From Nocardia sp. NBC_01329 (GTDB lineage: Bacteria > Actinomycetota > Actinomycetes > Mycobacteriales > Mycobacteriaceae), in NCBI RefSeq assembly GCF_035956715.1, contig NZ_CP108381.1, positions 5,550,001 to 5,614,000 on the forward strand: a stretch of DNA of 64,000 nt, written 5' to 3'. This document shows positions 25,981 through 34,203 of the stretch, piece by piece. Under the pieces are notes generated by a model, which was given only the letters and a program-made list of their open reading frames with translations, searched no databases and was not told where the DNA came from. Numbering within the stretch: the first letter of the stretch is position 1; the number at the start of each line of letters is the position of its first letter. Position numbers and translations under genes: made by a program.

Positions 25981-26388
25981 GCTGCGGTTGGTCATCGACC
26001 TGCCCACACCGATCGACCCGCACTTCCCCGCCCACTCCGCACAGTCACCCTCCGTTGTCGGGACCCGCCCCGGTCTGGAGCGCCGGAGTGAAGAACCGGG
26101 TCTCAAGGGCCCGACGCGACGCCGAAGGCGGGGCAAACAACACAGTCGGGCCCGCCCCGGTTCTGGAGCGACAGAGCGATGGAGCGCAGCGACTGAGCGC
26201 CGGAGTGAAGAACCGGGGTCACGAGGGCCCCGACCGCCCCGCCGAAGGCGGGGCAAACAACACAGTCGGGGCCCGCCCCGGTTCTGGAGCGACGAAGCGA
26301 TGGAGCGCAGCGACTGAGCGCAGGAGTGAAGAACCGGGGTTAATAGGGCCCCGACCCGCCCCGCCGAAGGCGGGGCAATATACACAGC
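25981..26388. repeat. array A: three units of a 120-bp structured repeat
   Basis: After 78 unique bases, three head-to-tail units run 26059-26146 (88 bases, internally deleted), 26147-26266 (120) and 26267-26388 (122). Each full unit begins CGGGGCCCGCCCCGGTTCT, has the complement AGAACCGGGG about 50 bases later, and ends with a GCCCCGCC-GAA-GGCGGGGC hairpin and an ACACAG tail. The last unit touches the ATG of the CPBP gene. Array B at 28796-29039 has the same units in the same order. Confidence 0.85.
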
Positions 26389-27165
26389 ATGCATGAGAGC
26401 AGCTCGGTCGAGGACCGGATCCGGGAGCAGCGCGGGATTCGGCTCGAAATCTTGGTCGTCCTCTGCGTGACCTTCGGTCTCAGCGGCATGAACGCGGCAC
26501 TGTCGTTGCTGGAGAGCGCTCTGGCGCCCGGTGGGGTCGGTGAGCAGACTGTCGCGCTGAACTCTTCGCGTGCTACCCAGTCGTTCATCGATCTACTCTT
26601 CCAGCTGCTCGGGGTGTTGCGGCTGGCGGCGTGGGCGGGTCTGGCGCTGTATCTGCTGTGGCGCAGCGGTATCGGTTCGCGTGCGATCGGGCTGGCCCGC
26701 GCCCGCTTCCGGCCCGACGGGTTGCACGCCCTGGCTCTCGCTGCGGTGATCGGGCTGCCGGGACTCGCGTTGTATCTCCTCGCTCAGGCGCTCGGCGTGA
26801 ACGTGACAATCGTGCCGGACGCGCTCAGTGACCACTGGTGGCGTATTCCCGCCCTGGTGCTGTCGGCCTGCGCGAATTCGGCGGCCGAGGAGATCGTGGT
26901 GGTGGCTTATCTGCTGACGCGGTTGCGCGCACTGGGCTGGTCGGACAATTCCGCGCTGGCCGCATCTGCCCTGTTGCGCGGGAGCTATCACCTGTATCAG
27001 GGGCTCGGCGGCGGGCTCGGCAATGTGGTGATGGGGCTGGTGTTCGGCCGGTACTGGCAGCGTACCGGGCGGTTGTGGCCGCTGATCGTCGCGCACGCTG
27101 TGATCGATATCGTGGCCTACCTCGGATATGGGTTGCTGCACGGCCGGGTGTCCTGGCTGCCGTAG
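26389..27165 (+). CDS. CPBP-family intramembrane metalloprotease
   Basis: A 258-residue membrane protein of the CAAX protease/bacteriocin-processing (CPBP, Abi) family. The catalytic features are present: NSAAEEIVVVAYLLTRLR (the EExxxR motif), LLRGSYHLYQG (the His helix) and a late VAHAVIDIV. About seven membrane segments are visible. Members cleave membrane proteins or protect against bacteriocins; the substrate here is unknown. The ATG sits directly at the end of repeat array A, so the last unit must supply the leader or promoter. No ribosome binding site is evident. Confidence 0.87.
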   Translation: MHESSSVEDRIREQRGIRLEILVVLCVTFGLSGMNAALSLLESALAPGGVGEQTVALNSSRATQSFIDLLFQLLGVLRLAAWAGLALYLLWRSGIGSRAIGLARARFRPDGLHALALAAVIGLPGLALYLLAQALGVNVTIVPDALSDHWWRIPALVLSACANSAAEEIVVVAYLLTRLRALGWSDNSALAASALLRGSYHLYQGLGGGLGNVVMGLVFGRYWQRTGRLWPLIVAHAVIDIVAYLGYGLLHGRVSWLP

Positions 27166-27264
27166 CGGGGTAAGCCACCTATACCGGTGGCGTTCGCTCA
27201 CCTGCGGTCGAGCGAACGCGACCCGGTGATAACAAAGCAGGCCCCGATCGATAAGTAGAGTCTG

Positions 27265-28644
27265 ATGATGATGAACGGCGACGACCCACGTATGCGCCGG
27301 GTGCCGCCGCAGAACGGGGGGCCCGGACGGTCCGGCGCACGCCGTCCCCCACCACCGCCGCCACAGGGTGGCCGGCCACCGGCCGAACCCCCGCAGGTCA
27401 TGCGCCGTAACCCCGGTCCCGGGCAGCCCGCCCGTCCCACCGAGCGCTACGAGCCACCGCGGGCTTGGTCGCAGCCACCGCAGGGCCGGAACGCTCCCCC
27501 GGCCCGGCCGCCCGTGCCGGGCCGGGGCGGCAAACCGGTTCCGCCCACGCACGCACCCCCGCGACGTCCGGCGCCGCACCGCGAAGGCGAGTACGCACCC
27601 ACACAGCGTCCCGTCCCCTATCACGACGGTCGCCGCCGGCCACCGCCGACAGGGAACCCGCCGGGGCGTCGGGCCGCGGCTCCCCGACCCCGTCGCCCCC
27701 GCCGCAAACGTCATATCGGCCGCTGGTTCGTGGCCGTCCTGTCGGCGCTGGTGATCCTGCTGGTTTACGGGGTCGTCGAACTCGACGGTTCACTCACCCG
27801 GATCGATGCGCTCTCCGACTACGAAGACAGGGTCGGCGGTACCGCCGGCACCAACTGGCTGCTGGTCGGATCGGATAGCCGGGCCGGACTCTCCGAGGAG
27901 CAGACCAGCGGTCTGGCCACCGGTGGCGAGGTCGGCGACCCGCGCACCGACACAATCATCCTGGTGCACATCCCACCATCGGGCCGTACCACCCTGGTGA
28001 GTCTGCCGCGTGATTCCTACGTCGATATCCCGGGCTACGGCAAGGACAAATTGAACGCCGCCTTCGCCTTCGGTGGTGCCCCGCTGCTCACTCAGACGGT
28101 CGAGACCGCGACCGGACTGCGGATCGACCATTACGGTGAGATCGGGTTCGCCGGTTTCGCGAGCGTCGTGGACGCACTCGGCGGCATCGATGTATGCGTA
28201 CCGCAGGCCATCAACGACCCGTTGGCCGGTATCGACCTGCCGGCCGGCTGCCAGGAATTGAGCGGCCCCCAAGCCTTGGGTTTCGTGCGCAGCCGTGCCA
28301 CCGCCCTGGCCGATATCGACCGGATGAACAACCAGCGCCTGTTCCTGTCGGCCTTGCTCGAGAAAGCGACCAGCCCGACCACGCTCGCCAACCCGTTCGC
28401 CCTGTGGCCCATGCTCAGCGGTACCGCCGGCTCCCTGACTGTCGACAAGGGAGACCACATCTGGGACCTGGCCCGTCTCGCCTGGGCTTTACGCGGCGAC
28501 ACTCTGGCCACCACGGTCCCGGTCGGCGGTTTCACCGACACCGACAGTGGCAATGTGCTGCTGTGGGCCGACCCCGACGCCGACAGCTTTTTCGAGGCCT
28601 TGGCCAACGGCGACCCGATTCCCGCAGGCCTCGCCGGGGAATGA
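27265..28644 (+). CDS. LytR-CpsA-Psr (LCP) family cell-wall ligase
   Basis: A 459-residue protein with a long Pro/Arg-rich cytosolic N-terminus (about residues 1-150), one membrane helix (about 152-172, WFVAVLSALVILLVYGVVEL) and an outer LCP domain. The conserved residues are visible in LLVGSDSRAGL, DPRTDTIILVHI, LVSLPRDSYVDIPGYG and the downstream Arg of FVRSRATALADIDRMNNQR. LCP enzymes attach glycopolymers, such as arabinogalactan in mycolata, to peptidoglycan. The first of three adjacent ATGs (27265) is used. M. tuberculosis has an LCP-related gene (Rv3840) at this place, also just before bfrB. Confidence 0.92.
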   Translation: MMMNGDDPRMRRVPPQNGGPGRSGARRPPPPPPQGGRPPAEPPQVMRRNPGPGQPARPTERYEPPRAWSQPPQGRNAPPARPPVPGRGGKPVPPTHAPPRRPAPHREGEYAPTQRPVPYHDGRRRPPPTGNPPGRRAAAPRPRRPRRKRHIGRWFVAVLSALVILLVYGVVELDGSLTRIDALSDYEDRVGGTAGTNWLLVGSDSRAGLSEEQTSGLATGGEVGDPRTDTIILVHIPPSGRTTLVSLPRDSYVDIPGYGKDKLNAAFAFGGAPLLTQTVETATGLRIDHYGEIGFAGFASVVDALGGIDVCVPQAINDPLAGIDLPAGCQELSGPQALGFVRSRATALADIDRMNNQRLFLSALLEKATSPTTLANPFALWPMLSGTAGSLTVDKGDHIWDLARLAWALRGDTLATTVPVGGFTDTDSGNVLLWADPDADSFFEALANGDPIPAGLAGE

Positions 28645-28646
28645 GC

Positions 28647-28678
28647 GCCGGCGCCCGGTCACGAGAGCGGGCGCCGGC
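28647..28678 (+). terminator. terminator hairpin after the LCP gene
   Basis: Arms GCCGGCGCCCG and CGGGCGCCGGC are perfect complements around a 10-base loop, starting 3 bases after the stop. There is no T-run, as is common in this group. Confidence 0.65.
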
Positions 28679-29051
28679 TCACTCGCCGCGGTGAGGACGC
28701 GGGCTCGGCTCGCCGAGGTGCCCGTGTAATCCGGCCAGTCTCCCGCGTTCAAAATCAGCACCCCACCCCTACCTCGGATGGTCCACCTTCGTGGTCGGGG
28801 CCCGCCCCGGTTCTGGAGCGACAGAGCGATGGAGCGCAGCGACTGAGCGCCGGAGTGAAGAACCGGGGTCACGAGGGCCCCGACCGCCCCGCCGCAGGCG
28901 GGGCAAACAAACACAGTCGGGGCCCGCCCCGGTTCTGGAGCGACGAAGCGAAGGAGCGCAGCGACTGAGCGTAGGAGTGAAGAACCGGGGTTAATAGGGC
29001 CCCGACCGCCCCGCCGCAGGCGGGGCAAATAGACACAGTAACGTCGATCAC
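28679..29051. repeat. array B: two units of the 120-bp structured repeat
   Basis: After a short unique stretch, unit B1 (28796-28917) and unit B2 (28918-29039) follow head to tail, each 122 bases. B1 matches the second unit of array A (both have GACAGAGCGATGG and GGTCACGAGG). B2 matches the third (both have GACGAAGCGA and GGTTAATAGG). The order is therefore conserved between arrays 2.5 kb apart. Array B ends 12 bases before the ferritin-like gene. The hairpin loop is GCA here and GAA in array A; the stem is unchanged. Confidence 0.85.
29039..29044 (+). promoter_or_regulatory. -10 box for a leaderless ferritin-like mRNA
   Basis: TAACGT fits the actinobacterial -10 consensus TANNNT and lies 7 bases before the ATG at 29052. 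This is the spacing that gives transcripts beginning at the start codon. There is no ribosome binding site, which agrees. The box begins at the junction with repeat unit B2. Confidence 0.5.
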
Positions 29052-29606
29052 ATGCACGACAGCGAACTGGCCCAGCCCTTCATCGTCCAGCTGCGCGCGC
29101 AGGTGCGGCACGGGCTCACCGCTTCGCAGCAGTATCTGGCGGCTGCGGTGTACTTCGATATTCAACGGTTACCGCAATTGTCCGGTCATTGTTATCTGCG
29201 TTCCGAACAGCATCGGGGGCATGCGCTGCGAATTGTGCAGTATCTGATCGACCGGGATCTGGAAATCACCATCGGGGGTTTGGGGGAGGTTCGGCAGACC
29301 TTCGAATCTCCGCGTGCGGCAATAGCTTTCCTGCTGGCCAGGGAGGAGACGCTCACCGACCAGGTGACCGAGCTGGCACGGTTGGCGCGGGAATGGCCCG
29401 ATTTCTTGGGGGAGCAATTCATGAGCTGGCTGCTCGAATGCCAGCAGCAGGATGTGGCCGGTATGTCTACGCTCCTGGCGGTGACGGATCGGTCGGCCGG
29501 GAACCTTTTCGACGTCGAGGAGTTCGTGGCGCGGGAACTGCGTTCGGCGGTGCCTGCGGCGAACTACTCCGTCCCGAAAATGGCTGGAGCGGGCCGTAAT
29601 CAATAA
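29052..29606 (+). CDS. ferritin-like protein with lost ferroxidase ligands
   Basis: A 184-residue paralogue of the adjacent BfrB, alignable without gaps through most of the four-helix bundle (SQQYLAAAVYFDIQRLPQL, HALRIVQYLIDRDL, TLTDQVTELARLAREWPDFLGEQFMSWLL). The metal ligands are mostly gone: BfrB Glu23 is Gly21 here, Glu55 is Gln53, Glu56 is His54, and the late EQVEE is CQQQD. Only the histidine equivalent to His59 (His57) remains. It probably cannot oxidise iron. It may co-assemble with BfrB or act as a regulator of the cage. It lies 92 bases upstream of bfrB, and the repeats controlling bfrB begin in its stop codon. Confidence 0.85.
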   Translation: MHDSELAQPFIVQLRAQVRHGLTASQQYLAAAVYFDIQRLPQLSGHCYLRSEQHRGHALRIVQYLIDRDLEITIGGLGEVRQTFESPRAAIAFLLAREETLTDQVTELARLAREWPDFLGEQFMSWLLECQQQDVAGMSTLLAVTDRSAGNLFDVEEFVARELRSAVPAANYSVPKMAGAGRNQ

Positions 29607-29667
29607 GGCAACACTATCCTCAATTCAATAAGGCAACACTAACCTGATTAAGGCTGCACTTGCATGA
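29604..29667 (+). promoter_or_regulatory. tandem direct repeats before bfrB, possible IdeR activation sites
   Basis: Three copies of a TAAGGCNNCACT motif occur at 29604, 29629 and 29649. The second (TAAGGCAACACTAACCTGA) matches 13 of 19 iron-box positions and the first 12. In M. tuberculosis bfrB is activated by IdeR bound to several tandem boxes well upstream of the promoter, and the position here is similar. The low individual scores are typical of activation sites. IdeR binding is inference. Confidence 0.55.
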
Positions 29668-29698
29668 CAGCGTCACTTTTCGGCGTTAATGTCAAGGC

Positions 29699-30250
29699 AT
29701 GTCCAATCATCCGGAGAGTCCCCGCAGCAAATTCCACGGATTGCTGCACGATCAAATTCGGCACGAGTTCAATGCCGAGCACCAGTACATCGCCATCGCG
29801 GTGTGGTACGACAATGCCGACCTTCCGCAGCTGGCCAAGCGCTTCTACGCGCAGGCCGTGGAGGAACGCAATCACGCGATGATGATCGTCCAGTACTTCC
29901 TGGATCGGGACATCAGCGTCGATCTTTCCGGTATCGATGCGGCTAAGTCGCATTTCGAGAACGCCCGGGAGCCGATCTCTATGGCGTTCGATCAGGAGAA
30001 GACGGTCACCGACCAGATCGTCCAGCTGGCCAGCACCGCTCGCGAGGAGGGCGACTACCTGGGTGAGCAGTTCATGCAGTGGTTCCTCAAGGAGCAGGTG
30101 GAGGAAGTCGCGAAGATGAACACTCTGCTCACTGTCGCCGACCGGGCGGGCTCGAACCTGTTCGATCTCGAAGAGTTCATCGCCCGTGAGATGAGCGATG
30201 ACCCGTCGAAGGTTTCGGGCGCGCCGTCGGCTGCCGGAGGCCATGTCTGA
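29699..30250 (+). CDS. bfrB: ferritin BfrB
   Basis: The 183-residue, heme-free, 24-subunit iron-storage ferritin of mycolata. Ferroxidase ligands are complete: Glu23 in RHEFNAEHQY, Glu55/Glu56 and His59 in AVEERNHAMM, and the EQVEE motif in the fourth helix (MQWFLKEQVEE). The tail (DDPSKVSGAPSAAGGHV) is flexible as in the M. tuberculosis protein. It oxidises Fe(II) and stores it, which limits Fenton damage. The order LCP - bfrB - (opposite) glpQ1 is as in M. tuberculosis Rv3840-Rv3842c. Upstream tandem repeats suggest induction by iron-loaded IdeR. Confidence 0.95.
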   Translation: MSNHPESPRSKFHGLLHDQIRHEFNAEHQYIAIAVWYDNADLPQLAKRFYAQAVEERNHAMMIVQYFLDRDISVDLSGIDAAKSHFENAREPISMAFDQEKTVTDQIVQLASTAREEGDYLGEQFMQWFLKEQVEEVAKMNTLLTVADRAGSNLFDLEEFIAREMSDDPSKVSGAPSAAGGHV

Positions 30251-30522
30251 TCGGTAACAGGCCGCGTCCGTCCGCCGATGAGTTCCGTGAGCACGGAACC
30301 GGGCGGGGTGACGTCGGTCCCGGGTGATGATTGATTGGAGCATCGGCCGGCCCGGCCCACTGCGCCGAGGTCGGGCGGCCGATGCTCCGTACGTCAGCCG
30401 GCGCCGGGTCGTTGTGTCGGCTGACGTGAGTGTCGCCGGGGGGTTCCAGAAACGGCGACCTCTGAAACCTAGTCGAGATCGCCGCCGGAAAGAAGAGTTT
30501 TTCTAAAAATATTCCGGTTTAT
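30251..30522. terminator. two hairpins between bfrB and the convergent operon
   Basis: The first hairpin has arms GGAGCATCGGCC (30337-30348) and GGCCGATGCTCC (30377-30388). The second has arms ACGTCAGCCG (30391-30400) and CGGCTGACGT (30418-30427). Both are perfect and lie between the ends of converging genes, where they can stop transcription from either side. No gene is supported in this stretch. Confidence 0.65.
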
Positions 30523-31443
30523 TCAGCGGAGGGTGACCTGCCTTGACCGGAGGCCGTCCCGGGAGCGCCGCTGCTCCGGGGTCAGGGGGGTATCCACTGC
30601 CAGCGCCTCGGCCAACCTGGTCCCGAACTCCGCTGCCGGAGAATGCCATTCGCTGACATGCCGTTCCGGGTCGAGATCGAACACCGGAACCAGGAGCCCG
30701 TGGGTGCGGAACGAACCGGCGAAACGCGAACCCTCGCCGAGATTCAGCCCGCCGGCGGCGTGCAGTCGCGCCAGCGCCAGCATCAGATCGTCTTCCGACT
30801 CGGGCCGAACCCAGCGCAGATGCGCCTTGTCTCCGGCATCGACCCACCAGGCGGCCCCGATCGCGTCCTTCCCGAGGTCCAGCCGATCCGAAGGCATGAT
30901 GGCCTGTTTCGCCTGTTCGATGGTGGCCGCGATCTGTGGATCCGGCTGCACTCCTTCGGGAACCCACCAATCGAAATCCTGATGCACGGTCAGCTCGAGT
31001 GCGGCATCGGCCACCAGCACATCGGCCAGGGTCGGGCTGCCGGGCGCGGCATGCGCGACGGCCAGCGAATCGCCGGGCTCGGCCGACTGGGTCCACAGGA
31101 CGGACGCGGCGATATCCGCGGCCGGATCCGAACTCGGTGCCTGCACCTGCACACCGACATATCCGGTGGGCGAATCCCCGGCCCGCACCAGCGCGGAAAC
31201 CGCGCCGGGCAGCACGGTTGCCAGCACCACCGTCCGCTCGGCGGCGACACCTTCGGCGAGCTTCAGCTCGGCGGTGGCCGACGGCACGAACTCGCGCAGC
31301 GCGACCAGATCGCATTCGGCGGCCAGGCCCCGGAAGGGCCGGGCGACTGTCTGCTCGGCCTCCTGCAACGCCGCCCGCCGTTCGGCCAGACGCTGAGCCC
31401 GGTTGCCGCCGGGTTTCGGACTATTGCGTTTGCTCTTACCCAC
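30523..31443 (-). CDS. DUF5926 family protein
   Basis: A 306-residue soluble protein. The start is very basic (GKSKRNSPKPGGNRAQRLAERRA), followed by a conserved domain with CDLVALREFVPSATAELKL, a Trp-rich loop (HQDFDWWVPEGVQPDP) and a C-terminal RTHGLLVPVFDLDPERHVSEW. This layout is the DUF5926 family, spread through actinobacteria without known function; the basic start suggests contact with nucleic acid or SecA-like factors. The GTG at 31443 is used. It is the last gene of the rhodanese-DUF4328-glpQ1 run, 51 bases after glpQ1. Confidence 0.82.
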   Translation of the reverse strand: MGKSKRNSPKPGGNRAQRLAERRAALQEAEQTVARPFRGLAAECDLVALREFVPSATAELKLAEGVAAERTVVLATVLPGAVSALVRAGDSPTGYVGVQVQAPSSDPAADIAASVLWTQSAEPGDSLAVAHAAPGSPTLADVLVADAALELTVHQDFDWWVPEGVQPDPQIAATIEQAKQAIMPSDRLDLGKDAIGAAWWVDAGDKAHLRWVRPESEDDLMLALARLHAAGGLNLGEGSRFAGSFRTHGLLVPVFDLDPERHVSEWHSPAAEFGTRLAEALAVDTPLTPEQRRSRDGLRSRQVTLR

Positions 31444-31494
31444 GGCTGGTCAAACTACACGGCAAAGCACCGGATCAGCCGCAGGCCACACATT

Positions 31495-32280
31495 TCAGCT
31501 GTTGGCCAGCACAGCTTTCGCACGGCCCGGATGATTGGTAGCCACCCAGCTCACGCCGAGATCCGCGCACAACTGCATATCGTCGGGTTCGTCGACCGTC
31601 CAGCAATAGGTCGCCCGGCCGGCCGCGGCAGCCTTGTCGACCAGATCGGGATGTTCGCGCAGCGTTTTCACCGAGGGGCCGACCGCTGTCGCCCCGACGG
31701 TCGTGGCCGCGCCACCACCCAGATAGCGCGATGATTCGCCCAGGAGCACTGTGGGCAACAGGGGTGCGGCGCGGCGGATCCGCCAGACCGCGGTGGCGGC
31801 GAACGACATCACCACCGCCCTGGAGTGGGCCGCCGAGGCCGGTGTGGCGATCCCGAAGCGCTGCAATTCGGCCAGCACCTTGTTCTCTACCAGCGAGCCG
31901 TATCGGACGGGATGTTTGGTTTCGATGAACAGTTTGGTCGGGCGACTGCGCCAATCGAGTACGAGGCCGATCAGCTCACTCAGCGTGAGTACCCCGGACG
32001 GCGCGCCGTCGCCGAAATCGAGATCCTTCAACTCGGCCAGCGTCAGCTCGCTGACCAGGCCGCTGCCGGACGAGGTCCGATCCACCGTCCGGTCGTGTAC
32101 ACACACCAGGTGGCCGTCCCGGGTAAGGCGGACATCGCATTCCACCCCGTCGGCGCCCTCTTCCAGGGCCAGTTCGTACGCTGCCAGGGTGTGTTCGGGA
32201 CGCGCCGCCGAAGCGCCCCGATGCGCGACCACGAACGGCGCACGGCTGTTCTGAACCGACTGGTCACTGCCCTCGCTCAC
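31495..32280 (-). CDS. glpQ1: glycerophosphodiester phosphodiesterase
   Basis: A 261-residue TIM-barrel enzyme that splits glycerophosphodiesters into glycerol-3-phosphate and an alcohol during phospholipid turnover. Key residues are in FVVAHRGASAARPEHT (catalytic His-Arg and Glu), GADGVECDVRLTRDGHLVCVHD (Glu, Asp and the second His) and the later KLFIETKHP. No signal peptide is visible, so it is likely cytosolic. The GTG start overlaps the stop of the DUF4328 gene by 4 bases. The gene corresponds in place to Rv3842c. Confidence 0.94.
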   Translation of the reverse strand: MSEGSDQSVQNSRAPFVVAHRGASAARPEHTLAAYELALEEGADGVECDVRLTRDGHLVCVHDRTVDRTSSGSGLVSELTLAELKDLDFGDGAPSGVLTLSELIGLVLDWRSRPTKLFIETKHPVRYGSLVENKVLAELQRFGIATPASAAHSRAVVMSFAATAVWRIRRAAPLLPTVLLGESSRYLGGGAATTVGATAVGPSVKTLREHPDLVDKAAAAGRATYCWTVDEPDDMQLCADLGVSWVATNHPGRAKAVLANS

Positions 32281-33332
32281 TTGGCCACAACCTCCTGTGG
32301 TGCTCGATCGGCGCCGTCGGGGGAATCGGCGCGGTCGGCGTCCGCCGCGGTGCTCACCGTAGCGGTCGGACCGGGATGCACCGGTTCGATCAACGGTGTC
32401 GCCGGATCGACGGCGATCACCCAGCGCCGCGCGAGCCGGCTACGACCGCGCAGGTCCCGACCCTCGATCGTGCGCACGACCCAGAGGGTCAGCAGCGCGA
32501 CACCGGCCGCCACCGCATCGGCGAATGCGGTGAAGAGCACACCGTCGGCCTTCGCCTGCAGCGAATCCGCTGTCCGCCAGTACAGCGCCGCCCCGGTGAC
32601 CAGTCCGCCGAACACCCAGGCCGCCCACCAGCTGCGAACCGCCACGCGGGCCCGCGGATCGGTCCGGCCGGACACCACCTCGGTGAGGAAAACCCCAGGC
32701 CAGATCAGGTTGACCATCGGGATCAAGCAGCCCAGCGCGAGCGTGCGCGGCGAGCGGGGGTCGCTGCGACCCGCCGCCGCGAAGACCACCCGTCGTACTT
32801 CGATCAGCCAGCCGAGCGTGGCGACAGCGGCAACAAGCGCCATGATCAGTGCGAACAGCGCGGCGGTGTTCACCAGCGCGTCGGAGAACCACAACAGCGG
32901 TGGTTCGATGAGGTGGGTGCGGTTGCGCAACAGGATCAGGTAGCGAGCCGCTTCGGCGAGCGCGGCCACCCCGAAGAGAACCGCGGCAGCGAAGAGGGCG
33001 GAGTGGGTCCAGCGGGTCAGTGTGCTCAGCGGACGGGCCCGATGCCGCTCCGATTCGCGTTCCGAAGCGGGCCGATCGCGCAGACCCCAGCGCGGGATCT
33101 CCGAGTATCGGGGCGTCCCGGCGGCACGGCGCCCGTTCTCCGATCCGCGGGCGGATCGGTCGAGCCGACCGGGCCGGCGGGCGACCCAGCGGTAATTACG
33201 GCGTTCGGGTGGGGCATCGATCGGCCCCGGCGAGAGCAGTACGCCGCGGCACCGCGGGCACCAGTGCATCGGCGGACCCTGCACCGCCCAGCGCGTACCG
33301 CAGCGGGCACATGGCTGCACCACCGTACTCAC
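32277..33332 (-). CDS. DUF4328 membrane protein with zinc ribbon (Rv3843c-like)
   Basis: The 351-residue product begins with a zinc-ribbon (CARCGTRW, then WCPRCRGVLL), followed by a charged linker. A membrane domain of about six helices comes next (HSALFAAAVLFGVAALAEA, LVNTAALFALIMALVAAVAT, WVFGGLVTGAALYW among them), with the DUF4328 signature GCLIPMVNLIWPGVFLTEV. The tail is Pro/Asp-rich. Function is unknown; the ribbon suggests contact with another protein or nucleic acid on the inner face. GTG start at 33332, 18 bases after the rhodanese gene, and a 4-base overlap with glpQ1. Confidence 0.85.
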   Translation of the reverse strand: MSTVVQPCARCGTRWAVQGPPMHWCPRCRGVLLSPGPIDAPPERRNYRWVARRPGRLDRSARGSENGRRAAGTPRYSEIPRWGLRDRPASERESERHRARPLSTLTRWTHSALFAAAVLFGVAALAEAARYLILLRNRTHLIEPPLLWFSDALVNTAALFALIMALVAAVATLGWLIEVRRVVFAAAGRSDPRSPRTLALGCLIPMVNLIWPGVFLTEVVSGRTDPRARVAVRSWWAAWVFGGLVTGAALYWRTADSLQAKADGVLFTAFADAVAAGVALLTLWVVRTIEGRDLRGRSRLARRWVIAVDPATPLIEPVHPGPTATVSTAADADRADSPDGADRAPQEVVAK

Positions 33333-33350
33333 CGCGCACCTCGCTTTTCG

Positions 33351-33713
33351 TCAGTAGATCTTCGCGGGCTCGCCACCGTCGGCGGCCAGTGGACGGCCGG
33401 TCTGTTGCCACGCCACCATCCCGCCTACCACGTTCACCGCTTCATAACCCACGTTCGCGAGGAACTTCACGGCCTCGAGCGAACGGCCGCCCTGCCGGCA
33501 CACCACGTAGAGCTCGGCGTCCGGGTCCAGTTCGCCGTAGCGGGCGGGCACATCGGCGAGCGGAATGTGCACCGCGCCGGGTGCGTGGCCGAGCTGCCAT
33601 TCGTCGTCTTCGCGCACATCGAGTAGGACGGTGGTAGCCGCCTCCCCGGGCGGATGGTCGAATTCGGTGGGTACGGCCTCGACCGGTACCGACGGGACTC
33701 CGGAGCTCGTCAC
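33351..33713 (-). CDS. single-domain rhodanese-like protein
   Basis: A 120-residue rhodanese domain. The active-site loop is CRQGGRS, with the catalytic cysteine and the anion-binding arginine, preceded by VLLDVREDDEWQLGHAPGAVHIPL. Members move sulfane sulfur to cyanide, thiols or partner proteins. The GTG at 33713 is preferred (AGGA 8 bases upstream) over a longer frame that runs into the divergent spacer. It is the first gene of the operon leading to glpQ1. Confidence 0.9.
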   Translation of the reverse strand: MTSSGVPSVPVEAVPTEFDHPPGEAATTVLLDVREDDEWQLGHAPGAVHIPLADVPARYGELDPDAELYVVCRQGGRSLEAVKFLANVGYEAVNVVGGMVAWQQTGRPLAADGGEPAKIY

Positions 33714-34203
33714 CTCATTGATCCTGCCATAACCACCTCGGCGGCTGCCCGGCTCTCGCGGGTGCGGGCGATCACGCGCGAAATCCCGGCCCGGGCCCCA
33801 TGTGATCGGCGCCGCCGACGCCGACACGCCGGACGATGCGGCGGATTCGCCGGGCGCGACCCACACACACAGTCCTCCCCGATACGTTGACGATTCCGGC
33901 GATGTTTCATGAGTTATACGCATAACCCACTACGTAACCCGCTGGTATCAGCTATCATTCAGCGCACCATTGTCCCAGATATCCGCCCACGAGCGGGTTG
34001 ACCTGCGGTAATGGATAACCGTACGACCGATCCGGTACTCCCCTCCAAAAATCCCGGAGCGGCCGTCCGGCCACTCGATCGGGTCACGCGCCGTTGCGTG
34101 ACCCGATATCGAGTTGGACGCGGCACCCACCGAATCGGTTCCACCGGAATCGAAAATCGGCAAAATCCCCTGATCTGGGCACTGACCTCGGTAATCTGGC
34201 GCC
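33714..34203. other. divergent intergenic region with a strong hairpin
   Basis: No gene is supported between the divergent rhodanese gene and the unknown 34204 gene. It is richer in A+T around 33895-33960 than the surroundings, consistent with promoters. A perfect 12-base-pair hairpin lies at 34078-34107. Confidence 0.5.
34078..34107. repeat. perfect 12-bp inverted repeat
   Basis: Arms ATCGGGTCACGC and GCGTGACCCGAT enclose a 6-base loop (GCCGTT). It sits about 100 bases before the 34204 gene in a divergent promoter region, so it is more likely an operator or an mRNA leader hairpin than a terminator. Confidence 0.6.

Noticed and set aside
26100..26394. Frames on both strands through repeat array A (for example with CLPRLRRG repeats)
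   Set aside because: The periodic peptides reflect the DNA repeat; there is no start with a ribosome binding site and array B breaks the frame.
26059..29039. CRISPR array
   Set aside because: Units are about 120 bases, adjoining and without unique spacers, and no cas gene is present.
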